NCBI GenBank assembly: GCA_964614375.1
Contig: CAZTLI010000347.1
Span: 1-6,080 of the forward strand
Length of the DNA: 6,080 nucleotides
Direction: 5' to 3'
DNA from: CAZTLI01 sp964614375
GTDB taxonomy: Bacteria; Chloroflexota; Anaerolineae; Aggregatilineales; Phototrophicaceae
The translations under genes were made by a program, and so were the position numbers. The number at the start of each line of letters is the position of its first letter. Positions within the stretch are counted from its first letter, which is position 1. Shown in pieces: positions 1 through 5,667 of the stretch. The notes beneath the pieces are model-generated. The model ran no database searches. It was given only the letters and a program-made list of their open reading frames with translations, and had not been told where the DNA came from.

Positions 1-152
1 TCGCCCGCGCCCGCGCTTATGGGGCGAATTACGGTGAGATGTCCAATGCGCTTCAGGATGCGATGCAGGCGGCACTAACCGGGCAAAGCACAGTACAAGA
101 GGCGTTGGATCGCGCCGCAGCGGTCATCACGCCCTTGCTTCCAACAGAGTAA
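1..152 (+). CDS. Sugar ABC transporter solute-binding protein, C-terminal tail (5' truncated by window)
   Basis: This is the last 49 codons of a gene entering from the left, read in the frame that ends at TAA 150-152. The visible tail contains NALQDAMQAALTGQSTVQEA followed by an Ala-rich helix ending in LLPTE. The pattern 'ALQ.A.QAALTG..sv.eALd.AA' is the usual C-terminal helix of family 1 extracellular solute-binding proteins (MalE/UgpB-like), where the helix packs against the C-terminal lobe. The gene lies 65 bases upstream of a MalF-type permease, which is the standard binding protein-permease-permease order. No signal peptide or ligand site is visible, so the substrate is unknown. The family call is well supported by motif plus context; the subfamily is not resolved. 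Confidence 0.85.
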   Translation, partial: ARARAYGANYGEMSNALQDAMQAALTGQSTVQEALDRAAAVITPLLPTE

Positions 153-163
153 ATCGCAATTTG

Positions 164-190
164 CAGGGGGCAGGCGAGGCCTGCCCCTTG
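164..190 (+). terminator. Strong stem-loop between binding-protein and permease genes
   Basis: GGGGCAGGC (167-175) pairs perfectly with GCCTGCCCC (179-187) around a 3-base loop (GAG). The stem extends outward through a G-T wobble (166/188), A-T (165/189) and C-G (164/190), giving 12 pairs. Only a weak T-rich run follows (TTGTCGTTC), so it is an imperfect intrinsic terminator. In malE-malF type operons a hairpin at this place is known to protect the upstream binding-protein mRNA and reduce permease expression. Partial termination or mRNA stabilisation is therefore the likely role; which one is inference. Confidence 0.7.
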
Positions 191-217
191 TCGTTCAATC
201 ATCGGGACTGAGGCACT

Positions 218-1162
218 ATGATTACCAGGCAAGTAGATACAACGGTCAATGCGACAGCAGTACACCACAGCAAGCGCCGTTTTCGCGTTCGTATCAACGC
301 GAACTATCTATTTGTCGCGCCGATGCTCATTTTCATCGTTATCATGATGGCCTATCCCATTTATCTCAATATTCAAATGAGTTTGCATAATGTCACGCTA
401 ACGACGTTTCGCACGAGTGATGCGGCATATGTCGGTTTAGACAATTATGTGACACTGCTACAAGACCCCGACTTTGTTAAATCGGTTGGCCTGTCACTGG
501 CCTTTACACAATTCTCTATTCTGATTCAGTTTACGGTGGGGTTTGCGTTAGCGTTATTTTTCAATCGCCCCTTTCCCGGCAACGGAATCATGCGGGCGAT
601 GCTGTTGCTGGCATGGCTGCTGCCAGCGGTGGTCGTGGGCAACATCTTTCGCTGGATTTTCGATGGTGATTATGGCGTTATCAACTACTTCCTGGAAAGT
701 ATCGGCTTGATACCGCAAAATCCCTACTGGCTGCTGAACCCCAATACCGCACTCCTGGGCACAATCCTCGCGAATGCCTGGGTGGGCATTCCCTTCAACA
801 TGATGCTCTTGCTGGCGGGGTTACAGAACATTCCACAGGTGCTTTATGAAGCGGCGAGTATTGATGGCGCGAATAGCTGGCAGCGTTTCAGGTTCATTAC
901 CCTGCCACTGATGCGACCTGTCGCAATGGGTATCCTGCTGCTGACATTTATTTATACATTTAAAGTTTTCGACCTGATTTTTGTGATGACCAATGGCGGC
1001 CCTGTTGATGTCACAACAGTGCTTCCTATCTACATTTATCGACTGATGTTCGGCTTCTTTCGCATTGCCGATGGCGCAGCGGCATCCGTGTTATTGATGA
1101 TCGGGCTACTCCTCCTCGCAATCGGCTATACAAAGATTATCCAGCGGGAGGAAGCGGCATGA
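218..1162 (+). CDS. Carbohydrate ABC transporter permease, MalF/UgpA-type (CUT1)
   Basis: Inner-membrane subunit of a sugar ABC importer, 314 residues, the usual length for the short MalF-like family. A basic N-terminal tail (about residues 1-28, rich in R and K) precedes roughly six hydrophobic segments near 29-52, 92-116, 125-147, 178-202, 232-256 and 285-307. The cytoplasmic EAA loop that docks on the ATPase is clear at about 211-230 (EAASIDGANSWQRFRFITLP), preceded by the typical GLQNIP. A 'VMTNGGP' motif follows at about 256-262, also characteristic of the family. The ATG at 218 is preceded at 4 bases by GAGG (210-213), a rather close ribosome site. The next in-frame ATG codes for residue 37, inside the first membrane segment, which supports the upstream start. 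The gene overlaps the next permease by four bases. The substrate is not deducible. Confidence 0.93.
   Translation: MITRQVDTTVNATAVHHSKRRFRVRINANYLFVAPMLIFIVIMMAYPIYLNIQMSLHNVTLTTFRTSDAAYVGLDNYVTLLQDPDFVKSVGLSLAFTQFSILIQFTVGFALALFFNRPFPGNGIMRAMLLLAWLLPAVVVGNIFRWIFDGDYGVINYFLESIGLIPQNPYWLLNPNTALLGTILANAWVGIPFNMMLLLAGLQNIPQVLYEAASIDGANSWQRFRFITLPLMRPVAMGILLLTFIYTFKVFDLIFVMTNGGPVDVTTVLPIYIYRLMFGFFRIADGAAASVLLMIGLLLLAIGYTKIIQREEAA
1146..1152 (+). promoter_or_regulatory. Ribosome binding site and ATGA stop/start overlap for second permease
   Basis: GGGAGGA lies inside the last codons of the upstream permease, 6 bases before the ATG at 1159. The stop TGA of the first permease (1160-1162) overlaps that ATG as ATGA. 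This arrangement indicates translational coupling and near-equal production of the two subunits of a heterodimeric permease, and it fixes the start of the second gene. Confidence 0.85.
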
Positions 1163-2001
1163 GCGCGCAATGGCATTCGTTGCGGCAGTGGAAATATACG
1201 AAGACGATGCTGGCGCTGCTGTTTTTGCTGGTATATCTGTTCCCGGTGTACTGGATGATCGCCACATCGCTTAAGTCAAACGGGGCTATCTTCGCCGTTC
1301 CACCGGCAGTCGTGCCGTTTCCGCCCGTGTTTGACTCTTATGAACAGGAAGTCCTTCACAATCCGGTGCTCATCACCGTATTTCTGAACAGCGTCGTTAT
1401 CAGCCTTGGCACGATGCTGCTCACGCTGGTGCTGGCAGTACCGGGTGGTTATGGCTTGGCGCGGCTTAAACTGCGTGGGAGTGGCATCATCTTGCTGGTG
1501 CTGTTGATTGGTCAACTTATGCCCGGCATTGTCATCGCTGGCCCACTGTTTCTGACCTACAGCCGGATTGGACTATTAAATACGCATATTGGCCTCATAC
1601 TGGCAGATACCACGTTTACGCTGCCGTTTTCAGTGATTATCTTGCGTCCCTTCTTTCTCAGTGTGCCATCGGAACTCGAAGCCGCAGCAAAGGTCGATGG
1701 ATGTACGCAGCTGGGCGTACTCTGGCGCATTGTCATCCCGTATGTGCGTCCGGGCATCATCACCGTGGCGGCCTTTTCTTTCCTGATTGCGTGGGGAGAA
1801 TTCGTTTTCGCGTTGTCATTAAACACCCGAACAAATCAGCCTGTGACAGTGGCCTTGAACAATTTTATCGGACAGTACGGTACTGCGTGGAACGACATGA
1901 TGGCTGTCTCTACGGTGGTTGCGCTGCCCATTATCGTGACCTTCGCCGCGTTGCAACGCTACATTGTCGGCGGTTTAACCGCTGGCGCAATCAAAGAATG
2001 A
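1159..2001 (+). CDS. Carbohydrate ABC transporter permease, MalG/UgpE-type (CUT1)
   Basis: Second membrane subunit of the first transporter, 280 residues, normal for MalG-like proteins. Hydrophobic segments lie near residues 16-36, 72-97, 108-130, 143-165, 196-220 and 246-266. Family signatures are in order: 'SLKSNGAIF..P' at about 37-49 after the first segment; 'GYGLARLKLRG' at about 97-107; the EAA loop at 174-194 (EAAAKVDGCTQLGVLWRIVIP); 'AWGEFVFAL' at about 211-219; and the C-terminal 'QRYIVGGLTAGAIKE', close to the conserved MalG ending. It forms a heterodimer with the preceding permease, to which it is coupled by an ATGA overlap. No ATPase gene follows, so energy presumably comes from a shared MsmK/UgpC-like subunit encoded elsewhere. 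The substrate is unknown. Confidence 0.94.
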   Translation: MSAQWHSLRQWKYTKTMLALLFLLVYLFPVYWMIATSLKSNGAIFAVPPAVVPFPPVFDSYEQEVLHNPVLITVFLNSVVISLGTMLLTLVLAVPGGYGLARLKLRGSGIILLVLLIGQLMPGIVIAGPLFLTYSRIGLLNTHIGLILADTTFTLPFSVIILRPFFLSVPSELEAAAKVDGCTQLGVLWRIVIPYVRPGIITVAAFSFLIAWGEFVFALSLNTRTNQPVTVALNNFIGQYGTAWNDMMAVSTVVALPIIVTFAALQRYIVGGLTAGAIKE

Positions 2002-2032
2002 ATTCATGGTGATTGGTTATTAAGAGGACTAC

Positions 2033-2791
2033 ATGAAACTTTTCGATTTAAGCGGGAAAAAAGCACTGGTTACTGGCAGCAGTCGTGGTATTGGGCGGGC
2101 GTTGGCGGAAGCATTGCTCGAAGCAGGCGCCGACGTGGTAATCAACGGTGTGAGTGACCGGGTGATGCAAACAGCCAAAACCTTGTCCGATACTACAAAG
2201 CAGCGTGTGATACCCATTCAGGCCGATATGTCGCAGCGGTCTGAAACCAGGCGGTTGTTTGATGAAGCGGTTGAACAGCTTGGTGGCCTGGATATTCTGT
2301 TTGTGAATCACGGCATTCAGCGCAATCATGACGCAGAAATCTTCCCCATTGACGATTGGGACATCGTGCTGGAAGTGGATTTAACATCGGGATTCTTGCT
2401 CAATCAGATGGCAGGTCGGCACATGCTGGCGCATGGAGGGGGCAAGATTATTAACATCGCTTCATTGATCAGCGTTATCGGCGGTTTGCATGTGCCGGCG
2501 TATGCGGCAGCGAAAGGAGGAATTGCACAACTGACAAAGGCGTTATCTAACGAATGGGCGGGGCAGGGCGTGACTGTGAATGCGATTGTGCCGGGGTTTA
2601 TCCACACCGATCTGACTGAAGACCTTGTGAATGACCCCGATGAAGGCGCAAATTTACTGGCACGCATTCCCATGCAGCGTTGGGGTGTGCCCGACGACCT
2701 CAAAGGGATTGCCATCTTTCTCGCTTCGGCGGCATCCGATTATGTCAGCGGGGCGGTTATCCCGGTAGATGGGGGCTTTTTAGGTTTTTAA
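2033..2791 (+). CDS. SDR-family sugar (acid) dehydrogenase, KduD / gluconate 5-dehydrogenase-like
   Basis: Cytoplasmic NAD(P)-dependent oxidoreductase, 252 residues, the classical SDR length. The Rossmann cofactor motif TGSSRGIG is at 14-21, the 'AD' cofactor contact at 64-65, the active-site Ser at 144 (IINIAS), and YxxxK at Y157-K161. The C-terminal half ('GGKIINIAS', 'SNEWAGQGVTVNAIVPGF', 'RIPMQRWGVPDDL', 'FLASAASDYVSGAVIPVDGG') closely follows remembered E. coli KduD, the 2-dehydro-3-deoxy-D-gluconate 5-dehydrogenase of pectin/uronate catabolism. Gluconate 5-dehydrogenase-like activity is the main alternative. Two departures are visible: NNAG reads VNHG (91-94), and the tetrad Asn position reads Asp (D116 in 'EVDLTSG'). 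The ATG at 2033 has AAGAGGA (2022-2028) 4 bases upstream. It sits 31 bases after the permease stop and is probably in the same operon. The SDR family is certain; the substrate is tentative. Confidence 0.9.
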   Translation: MKLFDLSGKKALVTGSSRGIGRALAEALLEAGADVVINGVSDRVMQTAKTLSDTTKQRVIPIQADMSQRSETRRLFDEAVEQLGGLDILFVNHGIQRNHDAEIFPIDDWDIVLEVDLTSGFLLNQMAGRHMLAHGGGKIINIASLISVIGGLHVPAYAAAKGGIAQLTKALSNEWAGQGVTVNAIVPGFIHTDLTEDLVNDPDEGANLLARIPMQRWGVPDDLKGIAIFLASAASDYVSGAVIPVDGGFLGF

Positions 2792-2792
2792 T

Positions 2793-2936
2793 GATTCGGC
2801 GATCGGGTGGGATTTATCAACCACAGGTTATGGTGAACCGCGTCAAATCACCGCGCAAATTTACAGTACTTCCGCATTTTATCTGTGGGCGAATCGAGAA
2901 CCGGGCGAGATGCGTGTCTGGATTCGCGAAGCGTAA
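2793..2936 (+). pseudogene. Probable remnant of a GH127 (DUF1680) beta-L-arabinofuranosidase C-terminus
   Basis: In the frame ending at TAA 2934-2936 the region is open back to a TAG at 2781, but it has no ATG, GTG or TTG before the ATG at 2910. From about 2793 it reads as convincing protein, with codon choice like the neighbouring genes, and ends in FYLWANREPGEMRVWIREA. From memory, GH127/DUF1680 proteins end in a very similar block, roughly 'iPYyaWaNRgpgeMrVWip', and 'QITA' upstream resembles the 'lTAIPY' that precedes it. I therefore read this as the last ~45 codons of a glycosidase gene whose body was deleted, leaving the stump directly after the SDR stop codon. It is not expected to be translated as a protein. 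The open frame and missing start are seen directly; the family assignment is from memory and moderately sure. Confidence 0.55.
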
Positions 2937-2959
2937 TTTCATTCAATAATACAGTAGCT

Positions 2960-2965
2960 AAGGAG
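2960..2965 (+). promoter_or_regulatory. Ribosome binding site of second solute-binding protein
   Basis: AAGGAG lies 11 bases before the ATG at 2977, a long but workable spacing, and is among the best Shine-Dalgarno matches in the window. It confirms a start that places the twin-arginine signal at residues 9-15. Confidence 0.75.
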
Positions 2966-2976
2966 CAGATTTTATC

Positions 2977-4362
2977 ATGAAAAGAGTATCACAAAGAGCA
3001 TCGCGTAGAAATTTTTTGAAAATGATGGGGATGACCGGGGCAGCGGTAGCGGCATCAACTGGATTAAATCCACTATTGATGCGGGCGCTGGCACAGAGTG
3101 TGACCGAAATTAGCTTCGGCGGTTGGGGTGGCGTCGCAGAAGATGAAGGTGTTCGAGCGGCGATTGAAGTGTTCATGCAGGAACATCCCGACATTGCGGT
3201 TGAATGGCGGCATATCCCCGATGCGAATGAGTATGGGCGTGTGTTGTTGACCGATATTGCTGCGGGGACAGCTCCCGATACGTCATTCATATTATCGGAA
3301 CAGTATGAAACACTGCGTGCCAACGATGCGCTGCTCGACATCACTGACTTAATCGCGAATGATCCCCTACTCGGTCAGGAAGGGTACTTCATTCAACCAC
3401 AGGAAGCGTGGCGTTGTGCCGATAGTAACGGGCGCTGGCACGGTATCGGCTCGACATGGGTCGCGCACCACATTTACTACAATGCAGAAGTCTTTGCGGC
3501 GGCGGGCATCACAGCACCCGGTTTTCAGGATGATGAAATCTGGGATTGGGATACGTTCATCACCATCTGCAAAGAACTAACGGTGGATGCCAATGGTCGT
3601 CATCCCGATGATGCCGGTTTTGATCCCGATGATATTCAGCAATTTGCAGTCGATTGGCCGCTCTGGTGGCTGCCGATTGCGTCGGCAGTTCATTCAAACG
3701 GCGGGCGACTGTTTACAGATGATGGCTTAATCGGATTAGATTCGTCAGAAGCCTTAGAGGCGCTGCAACGGTTGTCTGATTTGATTTATGTCCATCATGT
3801 CGCCCCACGCGGCGCAACCATGACCAATCTCGGCATGACCAACACGCAGATGGTTGATAATGGCCGGTTGGCGATGGCGGTTGATGGGTCCTGGGCGTTA
3901 TCGTGGATGAACCCGTCGTTGATGCAGGTGGGTATGGGCACTGGCGCACTACCGAGTATGGCACAACCTGCCGCTGTCATGCAGGCTCACTTCCATAGTG
4001 TCTTAAGCTCCACCGAACGGCCTGACGAGGCGTGGGAATGGGTACGCTTCCTGGCGACACCCTTCTATCAAGAACACTTCGCTAAGATTGGCCTGTGGAT
4101 ACCCAACCAGACCGCGATGCTGACCGAAGAAGGTCTCACAGGTTGGATTACTGAGGGGATTCACCCGGATAACTATTCACAATTCGCAACCGATTATCTG
4201 CCTGCCCATGGTCAGGCTGTCCGAATTCCGAATGGCTGGGTCGAAGCCCAAAATGACTATATTGGTCCGGCATTCTCAGCGCTGGCGGCGGGTGATCCCG
4301 TAGCCGATGTGTTCCCGGATGCCGTCGCAGCCGCAAACGATGTGCTGCGATCATATCAGTAA
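2977..4362 (+). CDS. Sugar ABC transporter solute-binding protein with Tat signal (family 1 SBP)
   Basis: Extracytoplasmic sugar receptor, 461 residues, typical of MalE/UgpB-like family 1 binding proteins. The N-terminus carries a twin-arginine motif, SRRNFLK at 9-15, a short hydrophobic stretch (about 16-30) and a possible signal-peptidase site after ALA (37-39, followed by QS). There is no lipobox cysteine. The mature protein begins 'TEISFGGWGG', then shows the hallmark 'F....PDIAVEW' segment (about 66-77), 'LLTDIAAGTAPD' (90-101), 'YYNAEVFAAAGI' (167-178) and 'GRLAMAVDGSW' (297-307), all conserved landmarks of this fold. Trp-rich patches around 189-191, 227-231, 306-310 and 353-355 could stack on sugar rings, which is an inference. 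It lies upstream of its own permease pair across a 341-base structured gap. The substrate is unknown; an oligosaccharide is likely. Confidence 0.93.
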   Translation: MKRVSQRASRRNFLKMMGMTGAAVAASTGLNPLLMRALAQSVTEISFGGWGGVAEDEGVRAAIEVFMQEHPDIAVEWRHIPDANEYGRVLLTDIAAGTAPDTSFILSEQYETLRANDALLDITDLIANDPLLGQEGYFIQPQEAWRCADSNGRWHGIGSTWVAHHIYYNAEVFAAAGITAPGFQDDEIWDWDTFITICKELTVDANGRHPDDAGFDPDDIQQFAVDWPLWWLPIASAVHSNGGRLFTDDGLIGLDSSEALEALQRLSDLIYVHHVAPRGATMTNLGMTNTQMVDNGRLAMAVDGSWALSWMNPSLMQVGMGTGALPSMAQPAAVMQAHFHSVLSSTERPDEAWEWVRFLATPFYQEHFAKIGLWIPNQTAMLTEEGLTGWITEGIHPDNYSQFATDYLPAHGQAVRIPNGWVEAQNDYIGPAFSALAAGDPVADVFPDAVAAANDVLRSYQ

Positions 4363-4368
4363 TGCAGG

Positions 4369-4401
4369 ACGTAGAGACGACGTGGACTGTCGTCCCTACG
4401 T
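4369..4401 (+). terminator. Intrinsic-terminator-like hairpin after binding-protein gene
   Basis: ACGTAGAGACGA (4369-4380) pairs with TCGTCCCTACGT (4390-4401) with one A/C mismatch, and the stem can continue by C-G (4381/4389). A T-rich stretch (GTTTGCTTTT, 4402-4411) follows. It begins 7 bases after the stop codon, where a terminator or attenuator would reduce expression of the downstream permeases. It is also one copy of a palindromic repeat type seen again at 4477-4500, so it may have arrived as a mobile palindrome. Confidence 0.6.
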
Positions 4402-4405
4402 GTTT

Positions 4406-4428
4406 GCTTTTGTGGTGTGTTCAAAAGC
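4406..4428 (+). repeat. 7-base inverted repeat, loop 9
   Basis: GCTTTTG (4406-4412) and CAAAAGC (4422-4428) are a perfect inverted repeat. It overlaps the T-rich tail of the preceding hairpin, so the two structures could compete or act together. The arms are mostly A-T and the function is unknown. Confidence 0.4.
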
Positions 4429-4476
4429 GCCTATATGATTATACTCCTGGGCGGCTTGAGAAATAAACGGGACATT

Positions 4477-4500
4477 GGGCACGGCGTCGTCGTGCCCTAC
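4477..4500 (+). repeat. Palindromic repeat, second diverged copy
   Basis: GGGCACG (4477-4483) and CGTGCCC (4491-4497) form a perfect 7-base stem around GCGTCGT, followed by TAC. Read on the minus strand it starts GTAGGGCACGAC, close to the minus-strand start of the hairpin at 4369-4401 (GTAGGGACGAC). The two look like diverged copies of one short dispersed palindrome. No T-run follows, so termination is less likely here. Confidence 0.5.
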
Positions 4501-4560
4501 TCAATCTACGAACAACGGGTCATAGTCATAACCCGTAGACGAATAGTGAGACCCGTTCCT

Positions 4561-4582
4561 TCCCGATGATGACGGGATTTTT
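4561..4582 (+). terminator. Short intrinsic-terminator-like hairpin in front of second permease pair
   Basis: TCCCG (4561-4565) and CGGGA (4573-4577) form a 5-base stem around ATGATGA, followed directly by TTTTT (4578-4582). The layout is right for a Rho-independent terminator, but the stem is short. Nearby ACCCGT segments (4531-4536, 4551-4556) can pair with ACGGG (4572-4576) instead, so an attenuator with alternative folds is possible. Confidence 0.45.
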
Positions 4583-4595
4583 GATAGTGGCGCAG

Positions 4596-4622
4596 TATGA
4601 TTATTAGACGCTTTCAATCATA
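4596..4622. repeat. Inverted repeat TATGATT / AATCATA, possible operator
   Basis: TATGATT (4596-4602) and AATCATA (4616-4622) are perfect inverted arms whose centres are 20 bases apart, about two helical turns. A further copy of the longer form, TATATGATT, lies at 4432-4440 and exactly matches the reverse complement of 4616-4624. Such spacing suits a dimeric regulator, but the arms are A/T-rich and may be chance. Confidence 0.3.
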
Positions 4623-4703
4623 TACCAACGTGACTAAATTTAGATATTTCGGAATGACTTTTGAGCACAACCCGTCGGTAGTTTTAAGCAAGATGGAAAA
4701 TTC

Positions 4704-5654
4704 ATGACCGACCTAAAAATGAAGCGCAAACGTTCACCTGTTAGCCCGCTTACAGCGTGGTACAACGGTTTAAGGCTCGAACGTCGGCGCACAATCATGG
4801 GGTACACCTTCATCATGCCCTTCATTCTGGGCTTTTTCTTATGGTGGTTGATACCCGCCCTGGTTGCCGCCTACCTGAGCTTCCATCGTTGGAACTTGAT
4901 TAGCCCACCGCGTTTTATTGGTCTCGATAATTTTGAACGCCTTTTGAATGACCCGTTGATACTGGATTCATTGAAGGCGACATTTATCTATACCGCGACC
5001 TCTGTCCCGATAGGGCTTGTATTTGCGTTTTTCCTCGCCATACTCATCAATACCAAGATAAGAGGTATCGCAATTTTTCGCACCATCTATTATCTGCCGA
5101 CTATTGTGCCGCTTGTCGCCAGCGCGCTCCTGTGGGCATGGATACTCAATACAGAATTTGGCCTGCTCAATGTCGCCATTCGCGGCTTAGGCGGGGCAAG
5201 GGTGGCGTGGTTACAGGAACCCGAATCGGCGATGGCGTCCTTCATTATTATGAGTATGTGGTCTGTCGGCGGGCCGATGATTATTTTCTTAGCGGGTTTG
5301 CAGGGCATCCCGGATGTTTACTATGAAGCCGCCGACATAGACGGGGCGGGGCGGGTGGCAAAGCTGCGGTATATCACCATCCCGTTGATGTCGCCGATTA
5401 TCTTTTTCAATCTTGTGATTGGGCTTATCGGCGCGGCGCAAGAATTTGTCCGTGCATACTTAATCACAGGTGGCGATCCCGAAAATTCGACACTTTTCCT
5501 TGTGCTCTATATCTATCGCACCGCCTTTGAAAGCCAGCGAATGGGTTATGCGGCAGTGTTGTCGTGGGTGCTGTTCATTATTTTAATGATTCTCTCGTAC
5601 CTGATATTCCGCTATCTTGGGTCACGAGTCTACTATGAAAGTCCGGGCGATTAA
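4704..5654 (+). CDS. Carbohydrate ABC transporter permease, MalF/UgpA-type (CUT1), second transporter
   Basis: Membrane subunit of the second importer, 316 residues. A strongly basic N-terminal tail (about 5-29, with KMKRKR and LERRRT) precedes the first membrane segment, as the positive-inside rule expects. Hydrophobic segments lie near 34-60, 91-115, 124-148, 176-200, 228-250 and 282-304. Family landmarks are 'FIGLDNFERLL.DP' at 71-84, 'RTIYYLPTIVP' at 126-136, 'GLQGIP.VYYEAADIDGAG' with the EAA loop at 208-228, and 'ITGGDPENST' at 254-263. The ATG at 4704 has only a weak ribosome site (AGATGGA, 4691-4697), which suggests modest translation. It differs clearly from the permease at 218-1162 outside the shared motifs, so the two transporters are not a recent duplication. 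Substrate not deducible. Confidence 0.93.
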   Translation: MTDLKMKRKRSPVSPLTAWYNGLRLERRRTIMGYTFIMPFILGFFLWWLIPALVAAYLSFHRWNLISPPRFIGLDNFERLLNDPLILDSLKATFIYTATSVPIGLVFAFFLAILINTKIRGIAIFRTIYYLPTIVPLVASALLWAWILNTEFGLLNVAIRGLGGARVAWLQEPESAMASFIIMSMWSVGGPMIIFLAGLQGIPDVYYEAADIDGAGRVAKLRYITIPLMSPIIFFNLVIGLIGAAQEFVRAYLITGGDPENSTLFLVLYIYRTAFESQRMGYAAVLSWVLFIILMILSYLIFRYLGSRVYYESPGD

Positions 5655-5659
5655 GGGAG
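5655..5659 (+). promoter_or_regulatory. Ribosome binding site deciding a GTG start
   Basis: GGGAG directly follows the stop codon of the upstream permease and lies 8 bases before GTG 5668. An ATG at 5661 is only one base from the site and opens a different frame that stops after 15 codons (TAG 5706-5708). GTG 5668 is therefore the likely start of the next permease. Confidence 0.75.
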
Positions 5660-5667
5660 TATGAAGC

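Larger units (their letters stand above)
4363..4703. other. 341-base structured intergenic region
   Basis: No convincing coding frame is visible on either strand. The left half holds the hairpins at 4369-4401, 4406-4428 and 4477-4500. The middle holds a set of ACGGGT/ACCCGT arms (4514-4557) and the terminator-like hairpin at 4561-4582. The right part (4583-4703) is A/T-richer, as a promoter region would be, and carries the TATGATT inverted repeat (4596-4602 and 4616-4622). I could not identify a convincing -35/-10 pair. Its position suggests it adjusts permease expression relative to the binding protein, or starts a separate transcript. Confidence 0.6.

Noticed and set aside
2404..2715. Long minus-strand open frames opposite the dehydrogenase and the permeases
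   Set aside because: They are opposite well-conserved + strand genes, lack ribosome sites and family motifs, and are expected by-products of the coding strand's codon use.
2889..2927. Inverted repeat GCGAATC / GATTCGC, as a possible operator or hairpin before the second binding-protein gene
   Set aside because: The arms are 25 bases apart and lie inside the GH127-like coding remnant, which explains the sequence better; no T-run or promoter element accompanies it.
2680..2949. 89-codon open frame on the + strand overlapping the end of the dehydrogenase
   Set aside because: It overlaps the conserved SDR C-terminus in another frame and has no recognisable protein character; the other frame (2793-2936) is the one that reads as protein.
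4583..4703. Promoter for the second permease pair (TTGATA 4581-4586 with TATTAG 4602-4607, or TTGAGC near 4659)
   Set aside because: Spacing or -10 match is poor in each combination, so no site could be named with confidence, although a promoter here is plausible.
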